A stretch of 64,000 nucleotides of DNA from JBEEJZ01 sp041168905 (GTDB taxonomy: Bacteria; Pseudomonadota; Gammaproteobacteria; Burkholderiales; Burkholderiaceae_C), in NCBI GenBank assembly GCA_041168905.1, contig JBEEJZ010000238.1:1-64000 (forward strand), given 5' to 3'. Positions 26,400 to 35,467 of the stretch are shown here, one piece after another. The position numbers and the translations under genes are program-made. The notes under the pieces were generated by a model. The model was not told the DNA's origin and made no database searches. It was given only the letters and a program-made list of their open reading frames with translations. Numbering within the stretch: position 1 is the stretch's first letter; every line of letters begins with the position of its first letter.

Positions 26400-29300
26400 A
26401 TGGATCGTTCTCCGCCCACACCGTCGTCCTGGCTGAAGGCCGCCGCGGCCGCCGCCCGGTGGTCGCTGAGCTTGGTGCTGTGTGCCTGGGCTGTTTTTGC
26501 GCTGGTCTGGGCTGGCCTGCATTGGGTCATTGTGCCGCGAATCGATCAAATCCGCCCGCTGCTGGAGACTCGGGCCACGCAGCTGCTGGGGGCTCGGGTG
26601 CAGATCGGTGCCATCGCCGCCGAGTCCACCGGCACCCTGCCGTCTTTCGAGTTGAGCGATGTGCGCCTATTCGACACCCAGGGTCGGGAAGCCCTGCGTC
26701 TGCCGCGCGTGTTGGCCTCCTTGTCGCCGCGCTCGCTGCTATCGCTGAGCTTCGATCAGCTGCTGGTGGAGCGTCCGCATCTGGACATGCGGCGAACGGC
26801 AGGGGGTCGTCTGTTGGTGGCCGGACTGGATTTGTCACAGGCCTCAAATGACGATGGCCGCGCTGCGGACTGGTTCTTCTCTCAGCCCGAGCTGGTGGTG
26901 CGCCATGGCACCCTGGACTGGACCGACGAGCTGCGCGCGGCGCCACCGCTGGCGCTGAGCGATGTGGACCTGGTGGTGCGCTACCGAGCCCGGCGCCACA
27001 GTCTGCGCTTTGATGCCACTCCGCCCGCCGAATGGGGGCAGCGTTTTCGCCTGATGGCGGTGCTGCGCCAAGCCCCCTTGACTCTGGCCCATGGCCGTTG
27101 GCGGGAGTGGGAGGGCGAGCTCTATGCCGGTTTCGAGCAGATCGATCTGGCCAGACTGCGGCCCTATGTGGATCTGGGTGCGGACATTGCCCAGGGCCAG
27201 GGTGCCCTGCGTGCCTGGGCCGATGTGCGTCAGGCCGACATCACAGGGGCTACTTTTGACCTGGCGCTGAGCAATGTCGTGGCCACCTTGAAGCCGGGTT
27301 TGGAGCCGCTGCGCCTGCTGACGGTGGCTGGCCGCCTGGGGGGACATCAGGATCCGACGGGATTTGAGGTCGCCACCGAGGCCCTGCAATTTGTGACCGC
27401 CGACGGCCTGCGTTGGCCAGGCGGCAATGTGCGCCTGAATCACCGCTACGCTCAGGTCCAAGCCAAGACTGCAGCCGCAGGCGCTCGCACCGAGCTGCAG
27501 GCAGATCGCCTGGAACTGGCGGCATTGGGTCAGATCGCCCGGCGCATGCCCCTAGAGACCCAAGTGCATGCCGCGCTCGACCGCCACGCCCCGGCTGGGC
27601 TGGTGGATAGCTTGTCGGCGCGTTGGCAGGGCCCTCTGGAGGCACCGGAGCAGATCGAAGCCAAGGGCCGGGTGACCGGCCTCGCCTTCAATGCCGATGT
27701 CTCCCGCAAATTGCCTGGCGTGCAGGGCGCGACGGTGGATTTCGACCTGAGTCCCAAAGGCGGTAAAGCCAACCTGGCCATTGACAACGGTGCGCTGGTT
27801 CTGCCTGGGGTGTTTGAGGACCCGGTGCTGCCGCTGACGCGCCTGAACACCGAGTTGCGCTGGCAGGTGCAAGACGATCAGTGGACCGTGCAGTTGGCCA
27901 ACACCCGGTTCAGCAACGCCGATGCGCAAGGCGAGCTGCAGGCTAAATGGCAGACTGCCAATCCGGCGCAGGCAGCCAACCGTTCGCGCTTCCCGGGGGT
28001 GCTGGATTTGCAGGGCAAACTGACCCGTGCCGATGCCACCCGGGTGCACCGCTACCTGCCCCTGGTGCTGGATGCCCCGGTGCGCCACTATGTGCGTGAC
28101 GCGGTGGTGCAAGGCAGCTCGGGCAATGTGCAGTTCAAGGTGCGTGGCAACTTGTATGACATGCCCTTTTCCGATCCGCGTCGGGGTGAGTTCCGCATCA
28201 GCGCCTCCGTGCGCGATGGCGGTCTGGCCTACGTCCCCACCAGCCTGCAGTCACCCGGCGAGGCACCCTGGCCCGCCTTGTCCCAGCTGCAGGGCGATCT
28301 CGTGTTTGACCGCGCCAGCATGCAGTTCAAGGTCAGCAAAGGTCAGATGGGCCAGCTGCAATTGCTGCGTGGCGAAGCCCAGATTGCTGACCTAGAAAAA
28401 GCCAATCTTCTGACGGTGCAAACCGATGCCCGCGGCCCTTTGGCCGAGATGGTTCGGGTGGTCAACACCTCGCCGCTGGATGGCTGGACGGGCCAGGTGC
28501 TGCGCCAAGCCAGTGCCACTGGCACTGCCGACTTGCGCCTCAAGCTCAATCTCAGGCTGGCCGCACTCGAGAAATCCACCGTGCAAGGTGGCGTCACGCT
28601 GGCGGGCAACGACCTGCAAATGTCGCCCAGCACCCCCCGGCTGCAGCGGGTGCGCGGTAGCGTCAATTTCACCGATACCGGATTCACGCTGGCCGGCGTG
28701 CAGGCGCGCTTGCTGGGGGGTGAGGCCCGGCTGGACGGCGGCACGGTGCCTGGTGCCGTGGTCGGTACCGGTGTGGGTGCTGCATCGGCCGTGCGTGTCG
28801 TGCCCGATGTGGTCTTGCGAGCGCAAGGCCAGGTCACGGTGGACGGTTTGCGCCAGGCCAACGAGTTGGGGCCGTTGACTCAACTGACGCGCTTTGCCAG
28901 TGGCAGCACCAGCTACAACGCCGAGTACACCATCAGGAAAGGTCGGCCTGAGCTGCGTGTGAACAGCAACCTGAGCGGGCTGGCGCTGAACCTGCCAGCG
29001 CCCTTGAACAAAGCCGCAGAAGCCACGCTGCCGCTGCGCATCGAGCAATCGGCTCTGCCAGAGAGTAAATCCACTTCCACCCCCACCCCCGCCACAGCGA
29101 CCCCCACCCCGCTGGAGCAATGGCGGGTGGACCTGGGGCCCTTGTTGTCACTGGTCTATGTGCTGGACAACAGTGGCAGGACCACGCGGGTCGTTCGTGG
29201 CGGCATTGCCATGGGCCTGTCCGGTGATGAGCGGCCGGTGTTGCCCGATGCCGGTGTGGTGGCCAACGTCAGGTTGAGTCGCATCGATGTCGATGCCTGG

Positions 29301-30476
29301 GAGCGGGCCCTGGCGCAGCCCGGTCGGGGGGGTGATGCAGGGGGTGGCCTGCCGACCTCGGCGCAAGCCTACTTGCCCACCAGTCTGGCCGTGCGAGCCG
29401 ACGCGCTGGTGGTGGACCGCCGCCAACTCAATGATGTGGTGGCCGGCGGGTCGCGCGACGGCCTGACCTGGCGCGCCAACATCGATGCACGTGAGCTCAA
29501 CGGCTATGCCGAGTACCGCCAAGGCGCGGCGGGCAACCCGGGTCGGGTCTATGCCCGACTGGCCCGCCTGACGCTGGAGCCCAGTGCGGTGAGCGATTTC
29601 GAGTCCCTGCTGGATGAGCAACCCGCCAGCGTGCCGGCACTGGATATTGCGGTGGATGACTTCGAGTTGCGGGGCAAGCGCCTGGGCCGGGTGGAGATAG
29701 AGGCCATCAACCGCGGTGGCTCCGGCAATGAGTCGCGAGAGTGGCGGCTGAACAAATTCAACATCACCGTGCCCGAGGCCAAATTCGCCGCAACCGGCCA
29801 TTGGGTGGCAGTGGCTGCCCAAAAAACGGCAACGAAAGCCACGAATGAGCGCCGCAAAACGGTGATGGACTTCAAGTTGGATATCGCCGACTCGGGCCTG
29901 TTGCTGGCTCGCATGGGCATGAAGGATGTCGTGCGCCGTGGCCAGGGCAAGATGCAGGGCCAGATCACCTGGATGGGTTCTCCCCTGTCGCCCGACTACC
30001 CCAGCATGGGTGGCAAGTTCAACGTGGCGATCGAATCGGGCCAGTTTTTGAAGGCCGACCCAGGTCTGGCCAAGCTGCTGGGGGTGTTGAGTCTGCAGTC
30101 CTTGCCACGGCGCTTGCTGCTCGATTTCCGGGATGTTTTCAGCGACGGCTTTGCGTTTGACAGCTTGCGTGGCGACATCGGCATCGATGCGGGCATGGCC
30201 AGCACCAGCAACCTGCAAATGAAAGGCGTGAACGCGGCCGTGATGATGGAGGGCCGCGCAGACATTGCCCGCGAAACGCAAAACCTGCGCGTGCTGGTGG
30301 TGCCAGAGTTGAACGCAGGCACGGCCTCCCTGCTGGCGTCTGCCTTCAACCCCGCAGTGGCCCTGAGCACTTTTGTGGCCCAGTACATCTTGCGCAAGCC
30401 GCTGATGGAGGCGGTCACGCAAGAGTTCACTGTGGACGGCACCTGGACCAACCCCAAGGTCACCCGAGTGGACTGA
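26400..30476 (+). CDS. yhdP: YhdP-family AsmA-like envelope protein
   Basis: This 1358-residue protein has a single N-terminal membrane segment (LVLCAWAVFALVWAGLHWVIV) followed by a very long periplasmic region, the layout of YhdP (1266 residues in E. coli). YhdP, TamB and YdbH are AsmA-like bridge proteins implicated in phospholipid transport to the outer membrane. The sequence after the membrane segment (RIDQIRPLLETRATQLLGARVQIG) and the C-terminal AsmA-like part (MGGKFNVAIESGQFLKADPGLAKLLGVLSLQSLPRR) are family features. A low-complexity Thr/Pro stretch (STSTPTPATATPTP) interrupts the middle. It diverges from glnE, as is common in beta-proteobacteria. Confidence 0.88.
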   Translation: MDRSPPTPSSWLKAAAAAARWSLSLVLCAWAVFALVWAGLHWVIVPRIDQIRPLLETRATQLLGARVQIGAIAAESTGTLPSFELSDVRLFDTQGREALRLPRVLASLSPRSLLSLSFDQLLVERPHLDMRRTAGGRLLVAGLDLSQASNDDGRAADWFFSQPELVVRHGTLDWTDELRAAPPLALSDVDLVVRYRARRHSLRFDATPPAEWGQRFRLMAVLRQAPLTLAHGRWREWEGELYAGFEQIDLARLRPYVDLGADIAQGQGALRAWADVRQADITGATFDLALSNVVATLKPGLEPLRLLTVAGRLGGHQDPTGFEVATEALQFVTADGLRWPGGNVRLNHRYAQVQAKTAAAGARTELQADRLELAALGQIARRMPLETQVHAALDRHAPAGLVDSLSARWQGPLEAPEQIEAKGRVTGLAFNADVSRKLPGVQGATVDFDLSPKGGKANLAIDNGALVLPGVFEDPVLPLTRLNTELRWQVQDDQWTVQLANTRFSNADAQGELQAKWQTANPAQAANRSRFPGVLDLQGKLTRADATRVHRYLPLVLDAPVRHYVRDAVVQGSSGNVQFKVRGNLYDMPFSDPRRGEFRISASVRDGGLAYVPTSLQSPGEAPWPALSQLQGDLVFDRASMQFKVSKGQMGQLQLLRGEAQIADLEKANLLTVQTDARGPLAEMVRVVNTSPLDGWTGQVLRQASATGTADLRLKLNLRLAALEKSTVQGGVTLAGNDLQMSPSTPRLQRVRGSVNFTDTGFTLAGVQARLLGGEARLDGGTVPGAVVGTGVGAASAVRVVPDVVLRAQGQVTVDGLRQANELGPLTQLTRFASGSTSYNAEYTIRKGRPELRVNSNLSGLALNLPAPLNKAAEATLPLRIEQSALPESKSTSTPTPATATPTPLEQWRVDLGPLLSLVYVLDNSGRTTRVVRGGIAMGLSGDERPVLPDAGVVANVRLSRIDVDAWERALAQPGRGGDAGGGLPTSAQAYLPTSLAVRADALVVDRRQLNDVVAGGSRDGLTWRANIDARELNGYAEYRQGAAGNPGRVYARLARLTLEPSAVSDFESLLDEQPASVPALDIAVDDFELRGKRLGRVEIEAINRGGSGNESREWRLNKFNITVPEAKFAATGHWVAVAAQKTATKATNERRKTVMDFKLDIADSGLLLARMGMKDVVRRGQGKMQGQITWMGSPLSPDYPSMGGKFNVAIESGQFLKADPGLAKLLGVLSLQSLPRRLLLDFRDVFSDGFAFDSLRGDIGIDAGMASTSNLQMKGVNAAVMMEGRADIARETQNLRVLVVPELNAGTASLLASAFNPAVALSTFVAQYILRKPLMEAVTQEFTVDGTWTNPKVTRVD

Positions 30477-30477
30477 A

Positions 30478-32508
30478 GTGCCTCTGAGTCCAGCTTCTGC
30501 TACTGGCCTGGATCGCCTGGCACCCGGTCGTCCACGCTGGTTGCTCTGGGCGGTGCTGGTGCTGCTGGTGGCTGTCTTGCTGGGTACGCTGATCTGGCTG
30601 GCCGGGCGCTACGAGGCCGAGCGGGTGCAAGGGCAGCTGGAGCTCGACGCCACCGAAGCCGTGGGCGAGCTGCGCAGTGGCATGTCGCGCAATCTGCAAA
30701 GCCTGCAGACCTTGCAAATCAACGACCCCAGCCCCAATGCCTGGACCATCGATGCCGCCTCCATCTTGCGTGAACACCGCGAGCTGGTCCGGCTCGAATG
30801 GCGCGACGAGGGCCTGCGCATCCGCTCCGTGGTCGATACGCCTTTTCAACCGGATTTGTTCGAACGCATGGGGCGCGACAGCGCCCAGTCGGATGTGCAG
30901 CAAGCCTGTGTGGCTGCTCAGCGCTTGAGTGGTCCGGCCTATGCTCCCAGCTATTTTTTGCCCACCAACAACGGCATGGGCGTCGAGCTGATGGAAATGT
31001 GCCTGCCCCTGGTCAGCAGTGGCCGTCGGGTGGGCTTTCTGGTGGCCAGCTACTCCTTGCAGGGCCTGCTGGACGAGCTCTCCACCCGTCAACCCATGCG
31101 CAATCACGAGATCTCGCTGACAGAGGGGGACGGTACCCGGCTGGCCGTGTGGGGGGCCCAGCGCCGTGGCAGCCGCGTATTCACCGCCCAGCAGTTGCTG
31201 GACTTGCCCGGTGGCACCACCCTGGTGCTCAGGCTCAACAGCTGGCGCCAGGCGCCCGACTTCTTTCCCAATCTGCTGACGGCACTGGTGGCCGCCATGA
31301 CGCTGGCTTTGGTATCCATCCTGGCCCTGCTGGCCAACGACATGCGCCATCGCCAGCGCGCCGAGCGCGACCTGGCCGATGCACTGGCTTTTCGCAAGGC
31401 CATGGAGGACTCGCTGGTCACCGGGCTGCGAGCCCGCGACCTGCGAGGCCGTATTACCTATGTCAACCCGGCCTTTTGCGAGATGGTGGGTTTTGAGGCG
31501 GCCGAGCTGCTGGGTCATGGCGTACCCGCCCCCTACTGGCCGCCGGAACTGGTGGATGAATACCAGCAACGCCAGGCGATTCGGTTGGCTGGCAATGTGC
31601 CGCCACGCGAAGGCTATGAGTCCGTCTTCATGCGCAAGGACGGCACCCGCTTTCCGGTGCTCATCATCGAGGCACCGCTCATCAATGCGCAGGGGGTTCA
31701 AACCGGTTGGATGAGCGCCTTTGTGGACATCAGCGAGCAGCGCCGGGTGCAGGAGCTGTCGCGCGCCAGCCACGAGCGTCTGCAGGCCACCGCCAGGCTG
31801 GCCATGGTGGGGGAGATGGCTTCGCTGCTCAGTCACGAACTCAATCAGCCCCTGGCAGCCATTTCCAGCTACGCTACCGGATCGGTCAATTTGCTGCAGG
31901 ACCCCGCCACCGATGTGGACGGTCTCAAGGCGGATCTGGCCTTGCCACTGCAGCGCATTGCCGAGCAGGCCGAGCGCGCAGGCCGCGTGATCAAGAGCGT
32001 GCATGACTTTGTGCGCCGACGAGAGCAGGCGCGCGAAGCCGTGACGGCGCAGGCCCTGCTGGATGCCATCTTGCCGCTGGTCAGCCTGCAGGCCCGCAAG
32101 CTGGGCGTGCAGGTCGACACCGTGTTGTGGCCCGACCTGCCAGCGGTGCTATGCGACAAGACCATGGTGGAACAAGTGATCTTGAACCTGGCGCGCAATG
32201 CCATGCAGGCCATGGAGCAGGTCAGCGACGATGCGCGGGTATTGACCCTGAGCGTGGCGCTGGCGCCCCCAGAGGGGACGGAACCCAGGGTGCAGTTTTC
32301 GGTGGCGGACCGCGGGCCCGGCATTTCCGAGAACGTGCAGCAGCAGCTGTTCACGCCGTTTTTCACCACCAAGGCCGAAGGCATGGGCCTGGGTCTGAGC
32401 CTGTGCCGCACCGTCGTCGAGCAGCATGGCGGCACCCTGGAATATGCTTCCAACGCGCCGCGCGGAACCGTGTTCACCTTCAGTTTGCCGGCGGCACCGC
32501 TGGCATAA
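30478..32508 (+). CDS. PAS-domain sensor histidine kinase (DctS-like)
   Basis: This 676-residue membrane kinase starts with GTG one base after the yhdP stop. Two membrane segments (about residues 19-40 and 263-285) flank a periplasmic sensor domain. A PAS domain follows (about 305-420, DLRGRITYVNPAFCEMVGF), then a dimerisation helix with phospho-accepting His453 (LLSHELNQPLAAISSYA) and an HATPase_c domain with N box (NLARNAMQAM), G1 (DRGPGIS) and G2 (GMGLGLSLC). Layout and neighbour resemble DctS of C4-dicarboxylate sensing, but no TRAP transporter genes are adjacent, so the signal is unproven. Confidence 0.85.
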   Translation: MPLSPASATGLDRLAPGRPRWLLWAVLVLLVAVLLGTLIWLAGRYEAERVQGQLELDATEAVGELRSGMSRNLQSLQTLQINDPSPNAWTIDAASILREHRELVRLEWRDEGLRIRSVVDTPFQPDLFERMGRDSAQSDVQQACVAAQRLSGPAYAPSYFLPTNNGMGVELMEMCLPLVSSGRRVGFLVASYSLQGLLDELSTRQPMRNHEISLTEGDGTRLAVWGAQRRGSRVFTAQQLLDLPGGTTLVLRLNSWRQAPDFFPNLLTALVAAMTLALVSILALLANDMRHRQRAERDLADALAFRKAMEDSLVTGLRARDLRGRITYVNPAFCEMVGFEAAELLGHGVPAPYWPPELVDEYQQRQAIRLAGNVPPREGYESVFMRKDGTRFPVLIIEAPLINAQGVQTGWMSAFVDISEQRRVQELSRASHERLQATARLAMVGEMASLLSHELNQPLAAISSYATGSVNLLQDPATDVDGLKADLALPLQRIAEQAERAGRVIKSVHDFVRRREQAREAVTAQALLDAILPLVSLQARKLGVQVDTVLWPDLPAVLCDKTMVEQVILNLARNAMQAMEQVSDDARVLTLSVALAPPEGTEPRVQFSVADRGPGISENVQQQLFTPFFTTKAEGMGLGLSLCRTVVEQHGGTLEYASNAPRGTVFTFSLPAAPLA

Positions 32509-32517
32509 GATGCGCGC

Positions 32518-33144
32518 ATGCAACCCATCAAAGACGCCCGCATTTACATCGTGGATGACGACGCCAGCGTGCGCGATGCGCTGGCCTGGCTGTTGCGTTC
32601 GCGCCGCCTGAGCAGCGAACAGTTCGACGGGGCCGATGCTTTCTGGTCTTTGATGGAGACGGGCTTTCAGCTCAGTCAGCCCAGTTGCCTGCTGCTGGAT
32701 GTGCGCATGCCGGGCATGAGCGGTCTGGCGCTGTTCGAGCGGCTGGTCGAGCGTGGTTTGCACCAGGGTTTGCCGGTGATCTTTCTGACCGGCCATGCCG
32801 ACCTGCCCACCGCTGTGGCTGCCGTCAAGCGCGGAGCCTTTGACTTTTGCGAAAAGCCGTTCTCAGACAACGCGCTGGTCGACCGCATCGAGCAGGCACT
32901 GGCCCAATCGCAGTCGGTGCTGGACCTGCAGCGGACGCAGGCGGCGTTGCAGCAGCGTCTGGCTGAGCTCACCGAGCGCGAGCGCGATGTGATGCGCCTG
33001 GTGGTCGAGGGCTTGCCCAACAAACTCATTGCCGACCAGCTCGACATCAGCGTGCGCACGGTGGAAGTGCACCGCTCGCGGTTGTTTGAAAAAATGGATG
33101 TGAAATCGGCCGTGGAGCTGGCCAATGTGTTGCGTGGCGCCTGA
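32518..33144 (+). CDS. LuxR/FixJ-type response regulator (DctR-like)
   Basis: This 208-residue regulator has a receiver domain with acidic pocket (VDDD), phosphorylation site Asp61 (LLLDVRMPGMSG), the conserved Thr in FLTGHAD and Lys in CEKPF. A LuxR-type helix-turn-helix occupies residues about 145-205 (LTERERDVMRLVVEGLPNKLIADQLDISVRTVEVHRS). It begins 9 bp after the kinase gene and is its partner. The FixJ/DctR-like size supports transcriptional activation of a small regulon; the targets are not visible in this window. Confidence 0.88.
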   Translation: MQPIKDARIYIVDDDASVRDALAWLLRSRRLSSEQFDGADAFWSLMETGFQLSQPSCLLLDVRMPGMSGLALFERLVERGLHQGLPVIFLTGHADLPTAVAAVKRGAFDFCEKPFSDNALVDRIEQALAQSQSVLDLQRTQAALQQRLAELTERERDVMRLVVEGLPNKLIADQLDISVRTVEVHRSRLFEKMDVKSAVELANVLRGA

Positions 33145-33168
33145 GCCCGAAGGCCGTGGCCGGATCCC

Positions 33169-33336
33169 TCAGTCCTTGGGGGCGCCGCGACCGTCACCTG
33201 GGTCATCCGCAGCTGCCGGAGCTGTGTCGTGCTGGCCTGGCAACTCGCCCTTGTCTCGGCCTGAAAACATGGTCCACCAGACAATCAACACCAGCAGCAC
33301 CAAGGCGCCCAATGCTTCCAGCAACAACAAACTCAT
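33169..33336 (-). CDS. Small single-pass membrane protein, 55 residues
   Basis: An unrecognised small gene hidden in the 190-bp gap before mltA. It encodes one hydrophobic helix (LLLLEALGALVLLVLIVWWTMF) followed by SGRDKG and an acidic/Pro-Gly-rich tail (about residues 28-55) that should face the cytoplasm or periplasm. AGGAG stands seven bases before its ATG, a better ribosome site than mltA has. Its start codon overlaps that of mltA on the opposite strand (shared CATG at 33334-33337). Function unknown. Confidence 0.6.
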   Translation of the reverse strand: MSLLLLEALGALVLLVLIVWWTMFSGRDKGELPGQHDTAPAAADDPGDGRGAPKD

Positions 33337-34501
33337 GACACAACTCCTACGCACCTGGATGATGGCCTGGATTTTAGGAAGCCTGGCCGCCTGCGGCAGT
33401 CTGCCCGAGTCCGAGCCCTTGCAAACCGAGGTGCCAGTGAAGTCGGCTTTGCCCGGCCAGGCTGCGCAGGGCCTGCCTGCGGATGACGCACCCCTACCGG
33501 CCCCGATGGTGCGCGCCAAAAGCCAGTGGACGCCCGTGCGCTGGGCCGACTTGCCCGGCCTCACCGAAGACCCGCTGTTTGAAGCCTGGAACGCCTGGAT
33601 CAAGAGCTGCGAGCGCCCGGGGCCTGCGTTCGCCCCCCTGTGTGCCGAGGTGCGCCAGCTCAGCATTGGCCAGGTTGAGGAGCAGCGCCACTGGATGATG
33701 ACGCGCCTGCAGCCCTACCGGATTGAGCCCCCGGCGGGCATGCCGGCCAGCGAGGGCTTGCTCACCGGCTACTACGAGCCCCTGCTGGAGGCCCGTCGCC
33801 TGCCTGCCCCTGGTTTTACGGTGCCCCTGTACCAGCCGCCGGCGGGCCTGGCTCAGCGCAAGCCCTGGTTCACCCGGCAGGAGATTGACACCCGCGCCGA
33901 CGTACAAGCCCAGTTGCAGGGCCGTGAAATCGCCTACCTGGCTGACCCGGTCGATGCGCTGATTTTGCAGATTCAAGGCTCGGGGCGGGTGCGTATCACC
34001 GAGGCCGACGGCAGTCAGCGCCTGGTGCGCCTGGCCTTTGCCGGCTCTAACGAGCAGCCGTACAAGAGCGTGGGCCGCTGGCTGCTCGACCAGGGCGCGT
34101 TGCGTGATGCCTCGTGGCCCGCCATACGCGCCTGGACCCAGGCCAATCCCGGGCGCGTGAACGACATGCTGTGGAGCAACCCGCGCACCGTGTTTTTTCG
34201 GGAAGAGGCCTTGTCAGACCTGAGTGCTGCCTTTGGCCCGCGCGGTGCGCAAGGCGTGGCCTTGACGCCGGGCCGCTCGATTGCGGTGGACCCGGGCAGC
34301 ATTCCCTATGGCACGCCGGTCTGGCTGTCCTCCAGTGGCCCGGTCACATCGCTCAACCGCCTGGTGTTGGCGCAAGACACCGGCAGCGCCATCACCGGTG
34401 CGGTGCGGGCCGACTACTTTGCCGGCTGGGGGGCTGAAGCTGGCGAGCTGGCCGGGCGCCTGAAGCAGCCGCTCCGGCTCTGGGCCTTGTGGCCCCGATG
34501 A
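33335..34501 (+). CDS. mltA: Membrane-bound lytic murein transglycosylase A
   Basis: This 388-residue outer-membrane lipoprotein cleaves peptidoglycan glycan strands to 1,6-anhydro-muropeptides. The lipoprotein signal MTQLLRTWMMAWILGSLAAC ends in lipobox LAAC. The MltA domain spans about residues 120-290 (GLLTGYYEPLLEARR) and the 3D domain carries the catalytic Asp in AQDTGSAITGAVRADYFAGWG. Start 33335 gives a normal signal with one positive charge, but no ribosome site is visible. The longer frame upstream overlaps the small divergent gene. The stop overlaps the next gene by ATGA. Confidence 0.88.
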   Translation: MTQLLRTWMMAWILGSLAACGSLPESEPLQTEVPVKSALPGQAAQGLPADDAPLPAPMVRAKSQWTPVRWADLPGLTEDPLFEAWNAWIKSCERPGPAFAPLCAEVRQLSIGQVEEQRHWMMTRLQPYRIEPPAGMPASEGLLTGYYEPLLEARRLPAPGFTVPLYQPPAGLAQRKPWFTRQEIDTRADVQAQLQGREIAYLADPVDALILQIQGSGRVRITEADGSQRLVRLAFAGSNEQPYKSVGRWLLDQGALRDASWPAIRAWTQANPGRVNDMLWSNPRTVFFREEALSDLSAAFGPRGAQGVALTPGRSIAVDPGSIPYGTPVWLSSSGPVTSLNRLVLAQDTGSAITGAVRADYFAGWGAEAGELAGRLKQPLRLWALWPR

Positions 34502-35448
34502 GTGGGGCCTCTATGCAAGCTTTGCTGAGTGCCATCGCCAAGATGGCTCTGCCCCACGATGCCCAGCGCATTTTTCATGGCCGCGGTGGACTGCATCCTG
34601 GCTGCGAGCACTGGGTGTTGGACGCTTATCCGCCGGTCTGGTTGCTGACCAGCTTTGTGCCCGTGGCCGAAGATGAACTGGCTTCCATTCACGCTGCACT
34701 GGCTCAACGTTTGAAAGAGTTGGCACCCGAACAGTCGCTGAACCTGGTTTTTCAGTGCCGGTACGAGGGCCGAAGCGAGACCCGATTGCTGGCCGGCAGC
34801 GTGCCCGACCCCCATGTGGTGAGCGAGCAGGGCGCGCGCTTTCGGGTGCATGTGCTCCGGGGGCAAAACCACGGTCTGTTTCTGGACATGGCCGAGGGCC
34901 GTCGCTGGGTGCGTGAGTACGCCCGGGCCCACCCGGGCATCAAGGTGCTCAACCTGTTTGCTTACAGCTGCGCGTTCTCGGTGGCCGCCTTGCAAGGCGG
35001 TGCCCGGCAGGTGATCAACATGGACATGAGCCACGGCGCTCTGGCCATAGGCCAGCAAAACCACCAGCTCAACGGTTTGACGACGGGAGCCAGCTTTCTG
35101 GCGCACGACATCTTCACCTCCTGGGGCAAGATCACCCGCAGCGGGCCCTATGAGCTCATCATTCTGGGTCCGCCCAGCTACCAAAAAGGCAGCTTTGTGG
35201 CCACCAAGGATTACGCCCGCCTGATGCGGCGCTTGCCCGACCTGCTGGCCCCCGACGGACGCGCCCTCTTGTGCCTGAACGCCCCCGAGCTGGGGCAGGC
35301 CTTCCTGCAAGAGCAGATGCAGACACAGGCGCCCGCGCTGGTGTTTGAACAACGCTTGCCCAACCCGCCGGCCTTTGCTGATGTCTCGCCACAGCGTGCA
35401 CTCAAGGTGCTGGTCTACCAGGCGCCCGTCAGTACCGGTGCATGCTGA
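34498..35448 (+). CDS. Class I SAM-dependent methyltransferase (RlmI/RlmK-like C-terminal type)
   Basis: This 316-residue protein has the methyltransferase core of the family that includes rRNA methyltransferases RlmI and RlmK. SAM motif I is VLNLFAYSCAFSVAALQGGA, preceded by HGLFLDMAEGRRWVRE. An acidic-type motif II (VINMDMS) and GPPSY at the position of the catalytic loop follow. The first 120 residues lack a recognisable PUA domain, so it is shorter than RlmI. The start overlaps the mltA stop by four bases, implying translational coupling. The substrate is unknown; rRNA is a guess from the family. Confidence 0.75.
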   Translation: MSGASMQALLSAIAKMALPHDAQRIFHGRGGLHPGCEHWVLDAYPPVWLLTSFVPVAEDELASIHAALAQRLKELAPEQSLNLVFQCRYEGRSETRLLAGSVPDPHVVSEQGARFRVHVLRGQNHGLFLDMAEGRRWVREYARAHPGIKVLNLFAYSCAFSVAALQGGARQVINMDMSHGALAIGQQNHQLNGLTTGASFLAHDIFTSWGKITRSGPYELIILGPPSYQKGSFVATKDYARLMRRLPDLLAPDGRALLCLNAPELGQAFLQEQMQTQAPALVFEQRLPNPPAFADVSPQRALKVLVYQAPVSTGAC

Positions 35449-35467
35449 AACTCCTGAATGACGAACC

